A stretch of DNA of 64,000 nucleotides from Latrodectus hesperus (taxonomy: Eukaryota > Arthropoda > Arachnida > Araneae > Theridiidae), in NCBI GenBank assembly GCA_037975125.1, contig CM075857.1, positions 42,545,172-42,609,171 on the forward strand. The letters are read 5' to 3'. Both the position numbers and the translations under genes were made by a program. Below, piece by piece: positions 16,807 through 28,724 of the stretch. The notes beneath the pieces were generated by a model. The model did not search any database. It saw only the letters and a list, made by a program, of their open reading frames with translations, and was not told the DNA's origin. The number at the start of each line of letters is the position of its first letter. Within the stretch, counting starts at the first letter, position 1.

Positions 16807-19004
16807 TATTCTGTCTAGTTGGCTGAAAGGCCATTGTGATCTTTTGTTCAGTAGCATGTGGATTCAAATTTCACCTTATGTATATGTCTTTGTAGTGGTT
16901 TTTAATCCACTTTAAGCTGTAAATACCGGCCGGCCGAATTGGACTTAATGTGCAAATGAACCGCAGACGGAAGAATCATGATGACGTCGTTAGCTTTTGA
17001 CTATATATATAACTCGACATTCTCTTATAACCTTAACTGTCACCATTCCAAAATTAAGAAATGAGTGTGCACCATGTATTGATGCATGAGAGAAAAAGGT
17101 TACTGTTTATATTAATAAAACATCAATTGAGAGTATCGTAAAAAAAGTGAGCTATTTAATTTATTTAGACTCGATTAAATGATTGAATATTTCTTATCTG
17201 TTCCTAATGGATTAGTGCACGCACACGCAGAAAAATAATCAAAAAAATAAATATGATTTCTATATGTTGTATTTCAAATTAATGATTTTTAAAGTTGCCA
17301 TTTTTTATTTCCTAAATGTTTGTATAAAATTAAAATTCTTATATTACGTCTTTGAAAATAAATAATATTCATATTCTGCTGTTATTAAATTTTATTGTTG
17401 TCAGTTTCTATTTCATAAATCATATTACATCAAAAGAAACAATTTGAAGGATACGGGTTTTTTTCCTCCAATTTCAACGCGTTTAAGATTCGATAAAAAT
17501 ATCAGTAACACATTCATCATAATAATAATATTTCAAGGATTTCCCACGAAAACTGACAAAAAATTAAGAAATGATTATCTTAAAGTTTTTCTCTCGCTTG
17601 TTTTTACTCCTATTGTTATAAATTTATAAAAATAAAAAAACAAATAAAACTTCCTCATTTCTTAGAATTCATTGTTTAAATTCCAAACGATTCTGTCCTT
17701 CTCTTGGTCACAGTTTAATAAGAATGAAACATGTGAACATTTAAAAATCATTATTTAAAGAAAATTTCTTGTTTAATCTGGCATCAAATAAAAAAGTGTA
17801 GGAGGAAATTCTGAAAGTAGTCAAAATCACTTTCCACAAATCCATTGAACTAAAACAAAATAATTTTTATTATGAATTAAAATACAAATAAATAAACCAT
17901 TAATCAGCTTGATTTTACAACATTAGCTGATAAAAATCGAAATTATTTAACTTTAGAACTGTTTTTAAAATGAACGAAATTTATTCTGATTATATTTAAT
18001 TGAAGCACTGATTCCTTGAAAATATCAAATTCTTTACGAAGAATGATTTAAAGTATTCTTTGTTTCATAAATCTTCTGCAGGTGTAGCATTAGACCCATT
18101 CGGTGACAATCATTGTTTGCTTTTTACTTTATAAAAGCCGCGAAATTCCTGCAGAATTGCAAGCCAAAAAAACACTGTTTGGAATAATTTTATAATTTTT
18201 CCAAAACTTTTGTTTTCAAATTTAATAGAATAAATTTCGTTTTGCAATTTATAAGTTCCCATTCCATTGATTATGTGATACACAATCAAAACCGTGTTTA
18301 TAATTAGGCTAACAATGGAAACTGTAATAAAGATTTTTGAAAAATGTTTCTGTTAATTATTATTTATACCTGTTATTTATTATTTTGTTAGAAAATTCTC
18401 GTAAATTACGTAACAGCCCGGTTGTAGGTGTCCAGCAAGAAAAAAAAAAATACAATGTCACAAATATCGAAACGCAATTTTTATTTCTAGGCATATCTCA
18501 AGATTTAAATTAGAAATTCTAACTGATTTGCTAAATAGAAATTGAAATTTCATTTTGTTAGTCGTATTAAATAAAATAAAGTTTTTTATTCCTTGCAACT
18601 AGTCGACCTTTTATTACGATGTAGATTAAAATTCTTAGAGTTAAATAACTCTAAGCATGCTATGAAATTAAATCATGCTGTGAAAAAGCATGCTATGAAT
18701 TAAATTTCTCTCGCGTAATTTAATTCATAGCATGTTTTTAAGTAAAAGGAGTCAAACATTTATATGTATTTTAGTTTTTAATTTTTCTGTTAGTTCTGTT
18801 CAATTAATTATTATTATTAATTCAATAAATTGAATTATGTGATCGAAATTTTTCATTTTACATTATGTGCACAAAATAATATACTTCAACAATATTTTTT
18901 TTTACTATAAATCTGCTAATCAAACAAATAATGATTGTATCAAGATCGTATTCAGTAAATCATCAGATATAACTTATCTTCTCTCATTCAATCAATCCCA
19001 ATTT
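16807..19004. other. Noncoding; possible degraded SINE at 16820-16990
   Basis: A region with GTGGATTCAAATTTC (B-box-like) and a CCGGCCGGCC palindrome near 16927 follows the transposon and may be a worn SINE. The rest is AT-rich without recognisable genes; ORFs such as 17444-17629 are composition artefacts. Confidence 0.4.
18689..18734. repeat. Perfect 18-bp inverted repeat, 10-nt loop
   Basis: CATGCTATGAATTAAATT (18689-18706) is followed by TCTCTCGCGT and then its exact reverse complement (18717-18734). A G.T mismatch and an A/T run extend the potential stem. An imperfect direct copy of the left arm, CATGCTATGAAATTAAA, lies upstream at about 18655. No coding or terminator role is evident. 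It may be a relic of a small inverted-repeat transposon. Confidence 0.85.
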
Positions 19005-19570
19005 TTCAATGCGCCTCAGAGAACTTCATACTGCACGAGGAGGGGGTGTTCTAAGGGCTGTGCAGATCCAAACCCTGAGAAAGAAATAATAATTATAGCC
19101 CCAAAAACTGCTTCCTAGTAAATCTCTTTCTAATTTACAGCGCTTAGAAGAGGGTTGTAACAATGAGAAAACTGCCAGTAATCGCCAGAACACAGACGAT
19201 ATGGGTGTTCGAACTGCTCTACCCTGCTGCTTTCTTGCCAATCGTTCTCAAAAGTTGTTACAAACTCACGTTAACATGCACATACGAAATGCTGCCGCTC
19301 AGGGTCGCATGGGGTCCCAGTGTAGCATCTGTTGCAGGCCCCGCTCCTGCAGGGTCCCCGGATATCGTCCATTGGCCACCTAGGTGCGCGATTAATTCGA
19401 CCCATCAACTGCGCCCCCAGTGGTCCCGAATCCGCATTTTCTCACGCCTTAATGTGCCACGTAACTCCTCCGCTCTCATGTCGGCATCTCATCAACGCCG
19501 TTTGCGATCAGATGCAGCTATTCCGTCAGGCAAGGACGCTTCTTTATAAGGCAGGGCATCAGTGTCGTAA
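19005..19570. other. GC-rich patch with unrecognised ORFs
   Basis: Base composition changes sharply here. Plus-strand ORFs overlap in three frames (19163-19549 of 128 codons, 19201-19383, 19332-19667) and a minus-strand ORF spans 19026-19241. The 128-codon product starts MRKLPVIARTQTIWVFELLY and has a weak N-terminal hydrophobic stretch, but I recognise no family. A TTTATAAGG motif sits at 19542-19550. ORFs overlapping in several frames argue for low stop density rather than a protein. A regulatory or promoter element is possible. Confidence 0.4.
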
Positions 19571-22500
19571 AAACCACTTCATGAATATTGCTGCATGCTT
19601 CAGTACCACCGAATATGTATCTCAAAAATCACATAATGAATATAGCTTCCAATTATATACTAATTAATATGAATGGGAAAAAAAATTTTTATTGCCTACT
19701 TTACACAATCATTAACTTGATTGGCAGTAAAACTAATCGTTAGTTTTTTTCGTTGTTATAAATTAGTAGGAAAATTAATTTGAAACTGCGTTTATAAAAA
19801 TGTATAATAGTTTTGACCATCAGAATATATATAGATGAAATATTTGTTGCAATAATATAATGTATGTTAAATTTAGAATTTTAATGCACATTAACATATA
19901 ATCACTCAAATCTCTCGGTTGTCAAAAAGAAATGCATTAATACTTTTATAACTACTTTTTACCTAAATGTTGTTAAATAAAAATTGCATCATATACTGCT
20001 GTAATTTTTCTTGTTAGTTTATTGATATTAAGATATTTTTGTTAATATGAATGTTCAGGCTCTCTTTCGTATTAATGGATTTTATTTTTATTGGCTTATA
20101 TCAATCTAAAATCACACGTGTTTTCGATTGGGAATTTTAAATAAACAGATATTTACCTGTTTTTAAGTGTATATAATCACTTTATAAGATATCTTATAAC
20201 TGCATGATTTAAACAAAAATATCATATTCGCTATAAATAAAACTAGAGTTTTAATGAGAAATAATCTCGGCTACTATAGAATTTAGTTGGCAAAAAGGAA
20301 ATATATAGATATTGTGGTAAAATTGGGATAATAACCTTTCCACCTAGATGCATGTTATTTTATAAGTTCGTGAAATGGCTTCAAAATGTTTTAAGATCTC
20401 TTTGTTTTACCAATTTGCTGAAAATAGTTTGAACGAAAATTCATACATGTTATTGCACAATTACTTTTTATTAGATTTAAATAAATAGGTGAATCATAGC
20501 CACAAATTGCAATTTAGATTAGCCATATTGAACTGTTGAAAGGCGTTAGATATGTGAAAGTAAGTATTTAGGTAATTTAGGCTTAAGATAGCCTAAATTG
20601 ACAGATAGCCATTACGAAAGAGTTGGTGAGAATTATATCGGAATGCCTGATGTACATCAACAATTTCAGCATTCTTATATTACCATTCAGGAAAATGGAA
20701 TACCATTATTTTCCAAAAATTCTCAGCTTTCCATACAAAAATCTCTTCAAATTTTTAGTTGGTATTACGCAGTTACTAATTACTAAATTTTTAATTAGTA
20801 TTAAAGGTACGTGACACACTAAACTTAAAGCTTTTAAAAAACAACACAATTTTTTTTAGTTTGTTGTTACTGTGTTTATTTAGTTGCAACTTTAGTGTCC
20901 AGTATGTATGCCAACTTTCATGCATGACTTAGACCAATATTTACGGCATTAAGTTAGATAAATTAAAATACAATATGTTAAAATATTTCGAGAAAAGTCC
21001 TGCAATTAAAAGCGTTATTTAAATTAAAACTGCTTATTGAAAAATTGTCTAAGTCCAACTATAATAAGAAAATGATATTTTTAGAGGTCTTCTAGTTTGT
21101 CATTATTAAATATCATTATGAAAATATAAAAGAGATTTTTTTTAATCCTACTAATGTAAAAGATATCAAATTTAGTTTGTAGTAGGAAATTTGTACATTT
21201 TATAAATGTATGTAATACATTTCTTTATTTAAGTACTGTGAAAGTTTAAGTTTTTAAAATTTTATTTAAGTAATAGTTTTCAAATTTAATTTTTTTTAAA
21301 TGCATAACTTTTATAAATACATTTATTTACTTTTTATGTGAATTTTATAATTTAAAAGATTTTTTTTTTACCATTTATCAAGCCTTTAGAACCATTTTAA
21401 TTATATTTTCTAATTAATTTAAAATCGACACACAAATGGAGCTGATGTGTTTCCCAAATATCACTTATTTCTTTCCCAAATATTTCTTTAATTTTTTTAT
21501 TGATTTCTATGCTCGTGAAAGAGCAAAAATGAAAGGAGCCAGGAAGGTGAGCGGGCGCACACCTGTAGGGCTTCTCCAAGCGAAACCCCTGCACTGCCGC
21601 CTGCCGATTCAGCAGTTAGACAACCCGTCTGCATCAGCGTTGAGCTGAGAAATTTATGCGTCTACAACTGAACTCGCGGATTGGGCGTCTTCCTCTCCAT
21701 AGGCGGTGGTGCAACTTACTGCCCACTTTGAATCAAACGATGACCGAACACTGTGCCAAACTTTAAATCTCGGCCTAGTTTCTTTGTTGCGAAAAATTCT
21801 CACATTTTTTCATTAAGAAGTTTTAATGTTTAATGAAAGTTACTTTTAAAATATTAATACGTGTATTTGTAAAAATAAAAAAATATATGTATATAACGTA
21901 TGGAGGTTTTCTTTCTCAATTAAAAAAAATTATTAGACATTTTAAAGCTTATTTTCAAACAAGTATTTTAATATATTTATATTTAACATATGATGTTAAA
22001 TATAAGTATTTATAATCTACCGAAATGTGTGTTTAAAATCTTCATTAACATAAATAACTACATAGTTTTTTAAAATAAAAACAATCATAGGAAGACTGAT
22101 TAAAATGTATACCACAAATAAATTACTATGAACCAAATAAAATTAATTTTTCTTTTTAATAAATGAGTATTAAAGCTTAATACTATGCTTATTCGCTTCC
22201 TTCTATTATAATTTTTTGTCCGAGGATTGAACTGGAATTTATAAATGAGGAAAATTAATTTTCAATGAATGATGTAATTTTATTGTTATGTGAAAAAATT
22301 AAATACATAATATCAGTCAACAGAAAGTGATACCGCATATTTGGTTTATAAAATATTATTTTATGAAATCAATATTAAGGTTTGAATTATTTATATTGAT
22401 TTTATTTGTTTCAATATAAAATTAAAAATTTATACAAGTAAATGCCTACTGCTCGATGTTATGTTTGGCCTATTTTATAAAATAAAAGAATTTTTGGAGT

Positions 22501-24099
22501 CTTAAAGTATTTAATTCCGCATCTTTTTTGTTTACGTATATCATTGAAGAAAAATCTGCTCAACCAATATATACAAAACTGAATATGTTAAAAAAAGGGA
22601 GTGACATTTCAATTATTTTCTTGTATTATTATATAATCTGTCACAATTAGACACAGATAATAATCTTAAATTATACAGTAAATATTTTAATGTATGAGAT
22701 TAAGTACAAAATTTTTTAAGCTGACTAGCTATGAATTTGATTGCAAGATAAGATTAATGATGTTTATTATTTTGTAAATCTTCTGTTTGTTATATACTTA
22801 TCAAGAGCTTGCTTATAGGCAAGATATTGTTTAGATAATTGTAACTAACATTCAGACATACTTGTAAAATTGTAAGTACACTTTTAACTTGAACTTTAAA
22901 TTTTTTTCTTGGGAATTGCATTAACATGATATGATTTATCGTATTTACTGCATTAAGCTTGAGCTCATTTTAGATTAACCTGCAAGACTCGTTCTAAAAT
23001 TTCATTATCAGTTTATGAAAACCATGTAGAAATAGAGTTTGCAATGTGAAAACTACATTATAATTGTTATATATATACCTCATTACTCTAATACCACACA
23101 TTACATTAATACTACATTGTTAAATATACACCACATTATTTATTGACTAGATTTTGATGAGAATTCAAATGTAATTTGGAATTAAATGGTGGTCACAGAA
23201 AACAATAATGATTGTTCTAAAATTGGGAGGTGACAATGCACATTTATTGTTGCTCATACAAAATTATCAGTTTCACAATATCAAAAACAAAGTAGCGTCC
23301 GATAATTTCTCTGGCAGTAATTGTAATGAAAGCTTTCTAGAATCGGTAAAATCTCTTTATCTTATGTTCGTATTCTTAATTATATTAGTGGTAACTCATG
23401 TGGCCATATTCCTTTTTAACATTGTTCAGAAAAGGGAAATTTTAGCTATATAAATAACTTCCTTTTCACCACATACACTAACATTGGTTTCCATATGTTT
23501 TTTATAACTCGTTCTACACACACATCATGATAATTTCCTGAGAGCCATGATAATTTTCAAGAAATTGATCTACTATTTCTGCATTTTCATGATTTTGTTG
23601 GTTCCTTAGCAGCACATTATTTTTAGGGACGATTCAAAATACGATGTTCTCTAAAGATTATTATAGAAAAGAAAGTTATTTTATTTATTTATTTGAGCAT
23701 TTAATATATTTCGAATAAATTACTTCTTTATAGAACTTAAGAAACATGTTTTAAGTATAGATTTACTTAAACACAAATAAATTTTTTTCACGTAATGGCA
23801 ATAGCAACTTTCATTTGACTACTTTTGTAACAATTAACATTTAAGTGTTTCATTTACACCTTGTGTGATATTCTTATAAAAAAAGTTAATTGCAATTTTA
23901 ATACCTTACAATAAATTATAATATAATTTTATTATAATTTCTTTTTTAAGATATTCAAGAATAAAGTTATCGTAAAAATATAAGGTATTTTTAAATAATA
24001 CTCTATATCGAAGCAAAATTTCAAAAACAATAAAGATAATGGTAATTGATAAATGTTGATTGATTTGTTTTATTGGTCTTTGTCCCTTCTTGATAATGA
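19571..24099. other. Long AT-rich noncoding stretch
   Basis: No gene is recognised. A more balanced patch at about 21515-21770 includes CpGs and a 70-codon plus-strand ORF with no known relative. An 81-codon ORF at 23208-23453 would encode a protein with a C-terminal hydrophobic segment (LYLMFVFLIILVVTHVAIFL), but its composition follows the local AT bias and I would not call it a gene. Confidence 0.45.
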
Positions 24100-24225
24100 G
24101 GACTGATTAGTCTAAGATGCAGAATTCGAAGTACTTTCTGAACTATTTTTAATTTACAATATCAGGAATCGAACTCATACATTGAGAAACTGATAACTGG
24201 AGTGATGTCCCTGGTTTGGTGACTG
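24100..24225 (-). mobile_element. Possible SINE remnant, minus strand
   Basis: The minus strand reads ACCAGGGACATCACTCCAGT, TTATCAGTTTCTCAATG, then GAGTTCGATTCCTGATATTG. This resembles a tRNA-derived head with a good B box at about 24165-24176. The body cannot be delimited. Confidence 0.42.
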
Positions 24226-25475
24226 CTTCGTTCTGAAATATAATATAAAAACAAATGATGCCATACTTTGGGAAATATATATTATATGGGAAATGACGTT
24301 TATGCTCTTAATTGAGTGTAAACGTTATCTTTTATTTTGAAGCACCAAAAATTTTAAACAAATTTTTTCTTTTTGTAACTAGACAGCAAATTATATCATT
24401 TTTTTTTTTATAATTTTAATGTTGTAAACCTGTGTTTATAGTATTTTATTACAATCTGCTGCACGAATACAAAATAACTTCTCCTAATTTTTATATATTA
24501 CACTGAAGTAAATCTCAAAATACTTCTTATATATAGATCTTATTCAAATTATTTTGAAATTCAAATAATAGCGTGAATAAAATAAAGTTGTATTTACTTT
24601 TTGTTAGTTTATTACGATTTTAATGTTCAACATTGTTTTTTGTCAATAAATCATAACATCAAACTATCATTAAATCATATTATCAAACATATACTTAATA
24701 AGAAGATAATGAATTGCTTGGAAATAAATTAGTAACTGTAACTTATATGCTAAATGAACAGCTAAGAAAAGCATATCGCAGTAATTTTTCGAGCTTAACC
24801 ACAAGAAGAATGTGTTGCATTGCCTGGGAATAATTATGCATACTATTTTTATAATCTGACCTACTTTTATAAACCCAACAGAATTATATTACGCTTGAGC
24901 TGAAAGAATTCAAGTCTCCATAACCTACACAGCCAGATTTAAATTTTAAAAAATTGAACATTTTTCTTCTCTCTCATTGTTTTAATTATTTTTAATTTAT
25001 TCTAAAAATATATAACCAATGATATTTTATTGTGACTCAACAATATCTCATCATAAATTTTAAAACTAATAGTTAATATTAAACTAATATATAACAATAT
25101 TACAATATATTAATGTATAACAAATAACTATATAACAATATTACAACACTGCATAGGCAAATTATACTGAAACAGAGGGTTGTTAAAATATATTTAAATG
25201 AAAATAAACGGCGAAAACTTTTTATTTCTTTATTTATATAAATATTTTCTTTAATTGAATCGACTTTTTAAATATTTTTTTGTCATTGTATTTCAATGAT
25301 TGATGATGAAACAGATTTACTTGTTTTATTGTCACAAAATTTTTAACTGTCAGAAAATTCTTTAACTTTCCAACATTCATTTGAATATCATATTAAATTT
25401 TCTTTCTTTTTTTCATTTCAGTACAAATTATTTTAATTACCCTGCATCTTTTTTAATTTTATTACAAATTAATAT

Positions 25476-25521
<46 letters not shown>

Positions 25522-28118
25522 CGATATATTTCTAGAAAAATCAAATCAGTAATAAAAAATATTGAAAATCTGTGCTGATATTTCTAAATTCTTTTTTAAT
25601 TCCTTGCGAAATTTCAATTAGAATTCTGAAGATAGATAATGAAACTATATTTACATCAAGTGAATAACTTTAATCTTAAGTTCCAATATATTCTAAGCAA
25701 ATATCGATATTATTGTTGTTTCTACGTTGTACACATAAGTGCCAGGCTGGTCTCCGTCTATTTTCAATCATACATTAAGACGTGGTGTGCTTATCAGTTA
25801 AAATAATCTGTATTCTCTTAAAATAGGCTTGAAATTATAGTGTTGTCGTTGACATCATTTATTTCTTATTTATGATGCATTATCTAATAACTTATTATTA
25901 GTTGTTATATTAAATAATGCTTTATTATTAGATAACACACCTTTCTTTTAAACTATATCTTATTTAGTGATCTTTAATTTTTTGCTGATCTATGATATTT
26001 CTTCACTATGAGAATTTTTTTAATAACGACCACACTCAATTTATGTCAAACCTTGAGATTTAACTTCTATCAATTCACATATATTGTTTAATTTCTTATC
26101 GATTTACGGTTATTCTTTGCACACAGGGAGTAATTTTCATGATGCGTTAGTTTTGAAATATATTCAGAACATCTAAAAAATATCCAGGCTCAAAACGGTA
26201 TTCGAATTTTGCGTACTGCTGAAATGAAAACCAGAATCTAACAAGCCAACAATAGGATGAATTTTTACAATAAAATATCATATTCTTTAGGCCATGCTAC
26301 TTTTTTAAAGTAAATAGATTTAATTTTAAACTTTGCTTTGCTTTATCAGGAATTAGGTGATTTTCAATCAAATATTCAATGAATACATTGAATTTAAACT
26401 CCTCAGAAAGTTTATTGAATTATTACGAAAGATGAGATTGCTTTGGAAAATCTTTAATTTTTTTTAGTTGTTGCAACGCGTCTACAACGACAACTTTGTC
26501 GCCAATTTTTTTTTTTTTTTTTTTTTAACCGGAAACTTTTGAGTCCTAGACCATGAATAACAGCGAAGTGTGAAAATATACTCTTGCGGTTTTAGAGCAA
26601 TGCACTCTATCTAAACTTTTGGTTTTGTATATAAAAATAGGCGGCAAAATCTAACAAACTAACGAAGAACAGAAAATTAGGCCTATCTCTCTCTCTTTTC
26701 CTGTGTAAAATATCTTTTATTGTTTGTTCTACGATAATGATGATTATACTTAATGGACATTGAATATCGGAATTAGTAGGTGTATTCTGAAAACTGGGAG
26801 AATACTTATCTACATAAAAACCAAAGAATGAGAAAACATTCCACGCATTGTAAAATGGAATAAACTATGAAAATATTCGAATCCACTCCCATCAATTGGC
26901 GCTATGACTGAATGCTTAGAAGAAGAATATTTTTGATGTGATTTTTGATTTTGTGTAGGTTGAATTTTGAAGCATATGCTTAACATTTTTATATTGTGTG
27001 TGTTAGAACGAAAGTATCTGAATATCCAAAACTTCACATTGCTCTTTATATATGAAATTTGTTGGAATTTTTATCTGAAATCATCGGTTCATACTTAACT
27101 TCTTATTTCTATCCTAGTAAGCTATAAAGAGTTGGGACACGTTAGGAATGTTACTTCAAATATATCTTAGATTATAATTTTAAATAATCATTGCTGGAAA
27201 ATGACTTCGATGTCTGATGAAAATGTACTTTATTATGGGATTCTGATGTTCAAACATTCATTTTTACGCCATTTAATCAAAATTCGAAAATAACTTTATT
27301 TTTGATTTTAAAGTTATTTTATTTTTAAAATTGAAAGTTATTTTTAAAACTTAAATATAGTTATTGAATTATGAAAAATTATTATATCCCTTTAAGAGCA
27401 TATCTGAAATAAGCAAATATACCATTTGTTTTAGAAAATCGATAATAAAATATAATAAATTGATAATAAAATATGTGATCTATTTTCTAAAACAAATTGT
27501 ACTAAGGTTTTTATGGTATACATTCTTTAAAACAAATCATGGAACTTTTATGAACAGATAGTGAAATAAATTACTACATAGTAGTGTGTATCGTTATAAC
27601 CTTATTTGTGTTTATAACTAAATGGCTCACATTTTTAAAGAGAAATTACTTTAAATTGAAAATATTATTTTAATTGAAATGACTTTGCTCAAATATTAAA
27701 ATATAGTTATGATATACTTTCAAGAATTGTTGCAACAAGAGATGCTAGGTAGCATCGAAAGAAGTATCACATATTTCTATTTTATTTTAATACATTTTTT
27801 CTCTTTAAGTTTCATGATTTTTCTTCGCGATGTAAAAAATGAAAGACATATATTATTTTCTAATTTATCTTGAAATGGCACATAAGGAAGCAAGTTTTTA
27901 CCACTGCTGAAACCATTGATTTCCAAGGTAAAAGATTGGTGAACTAAATTTAGCTATATGTATATTAAGCATTGTAATTGAAGCATTCATTATAATTTAC
28001 TCACTTTGACACCTATATAAAGATATCAATTGTATAAGAATCTCTATTGCAATACGGGAATTTTCCTCACTAGCTCTGAAGAGTTTTCCATATAGTTATC
28101 TATGACTATTGTATATAT
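24226..28118. other. AT-rich noncoding stretch with a short (TA)n
   Basis: There are no supported genes. A (TA)n microsatellite of about 19 units lies at 25479-25517, and a poly-T run of over 20 bases at about 26507-26526. The minus-strand ORF at 26810-27037 is unrecognised. Confidence 0.5.
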
Positions 28119-28187
28119 TGTACCGAGCTCCACGGGTTCGTGTTGATTGAGAGTTGAATAAAGCAACCACTTAATGAACACAAGACT

Positions 28188-28193
28188 TTTATT
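28188..28193 (-). promoter_or_regulatory. Poly(A) signal of the solo LTR
   Basis: AATAAA on the minus strand (CGAATAAAAGTC). It lies about 70 bp before the LTR end, consistent with R/U5 organisation. Confidence 0.6.
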
Positions 28194-28392
28194 CGTAAAA
28201 AAACTTCACTAGATAAACGAAATTCCCGCTGTAACAATCACAATTATACAGCTACAATTCGTCAGATACAATAAGAAATAGCTTCCAATCACAGGTCTCA
28301 AATACCTCAGACAGAGAACAACTAGCAGTCACAACTAATCGTCTTCACTAACTGCCTGTCTTCACAAAACTCTCTTCCATGTCGGGCTGCGG

Positions 28393-28400
28393 TATTTATA
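28393..28400 (-). promoter_or_regulatory. TATA box of the solo LTR
   Basis: TATAAATA on the minus strand, about 325 bp into the LTR. It lies in a more GC-rich context (GGTATAAATACCGCAGCCCG) and about 200 bp upstream of the poly(A) signal, as expected at the U3/R boundary. Confidence 0.65.
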
Positions 28401-28516
28401 CCTGACTTGGCGGAGAAATCTACCAATTTCGCCAAGGTTCTGGAAGCTTCTAGGCTATCTCGAAAAATATTGGTCCTAGAGCTTAGGTGATGGATGTTTC
28501 CAGAAGTATCCATTTC

Positions 28517-28590
28517 TCGCCAAGTCGCCAAAAATCTCGCCAACCGTCGCCAAGTCGCCAAGAATCTCGCCAACTGTCGCCAAGTCGCCA
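28517..28590 (-). repeat. 30-bp tandem repeat inside LTR U3
   Basis: On the minus strand the unit GGCGACTTGGCGACAGTTGG plus CGAGATTCTT occurs about two and a half times with few changes. Each unit holds three TTGGCGA-type motifs. Its position upstream of the TATA box is that of an LTR enhancer. The apparent 89-codon minus-strand ORF across it is a by-product of the repeat. Confidence 0.85.
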
Positions 28591-28724
28591 AATCATTAGG
28601 AAATCCGCTTTTAAACTACAACACGTCTAAATACCGCAATTTTTGCCCAAAATGTGAGAATTTCTGATCTATCTGAGATATTTTAAGACAAATATAATCA
28701 TTATTTACAAATTTGTAACAATAT

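Larger units (their letters stand above)
28119..28720 (-). mobile_element. Solo LTR of an LTR retrotransposon, minus orientation
   Basis: A 602-bp segment starts TGTACCGAGCTC and ends TTTGTAACA on the plus strand, so both strands begin TGT and end ACA. It is flanked by ATAT (28115-28118 and 28721-28724), a plausible 4-bp target duplication in AT-rich DNA. On the minus strand the order is U3 with GGCGACTT repeats (28517-28590), TATAAATA (28393-28400), then AATAAA (28188-28193), then the end. No primer-binding site, polypurine tract or gag-pol coding flanks it, so this is a solo LTR left by recombination. The clade cannot be assigned; Gypsy-like is a guess from the 4-bp duplication. Confidence 0.75.

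Noticed and set aside
19163..19549. 128-codon plus-strand ORF
   Set aside because: Three overlapping frames are open in the same GC-rich patch and none shows family features.
23208..23453. 81-codon ORF with a hydrophobic C-terminal segment
   Set aside because: Hydrophobic Ile/Leu/Phe runs are expected in AT-rich DNA, and there is no supporting feature or known family.
28503..28590. CRISPR-like array of GGCGACTT repeats
   Set aside because: The repeats are directly adjacent without unique spacers, and they lie in an LTR of a eukaryotic genome.
28322..28591. 89-codon minus-strand ORF with ATWRQLARFL repeats
   Set aside because: It lies wholly inside the solo LTR, and its repeats are the 30-bp U3 repeat translated.
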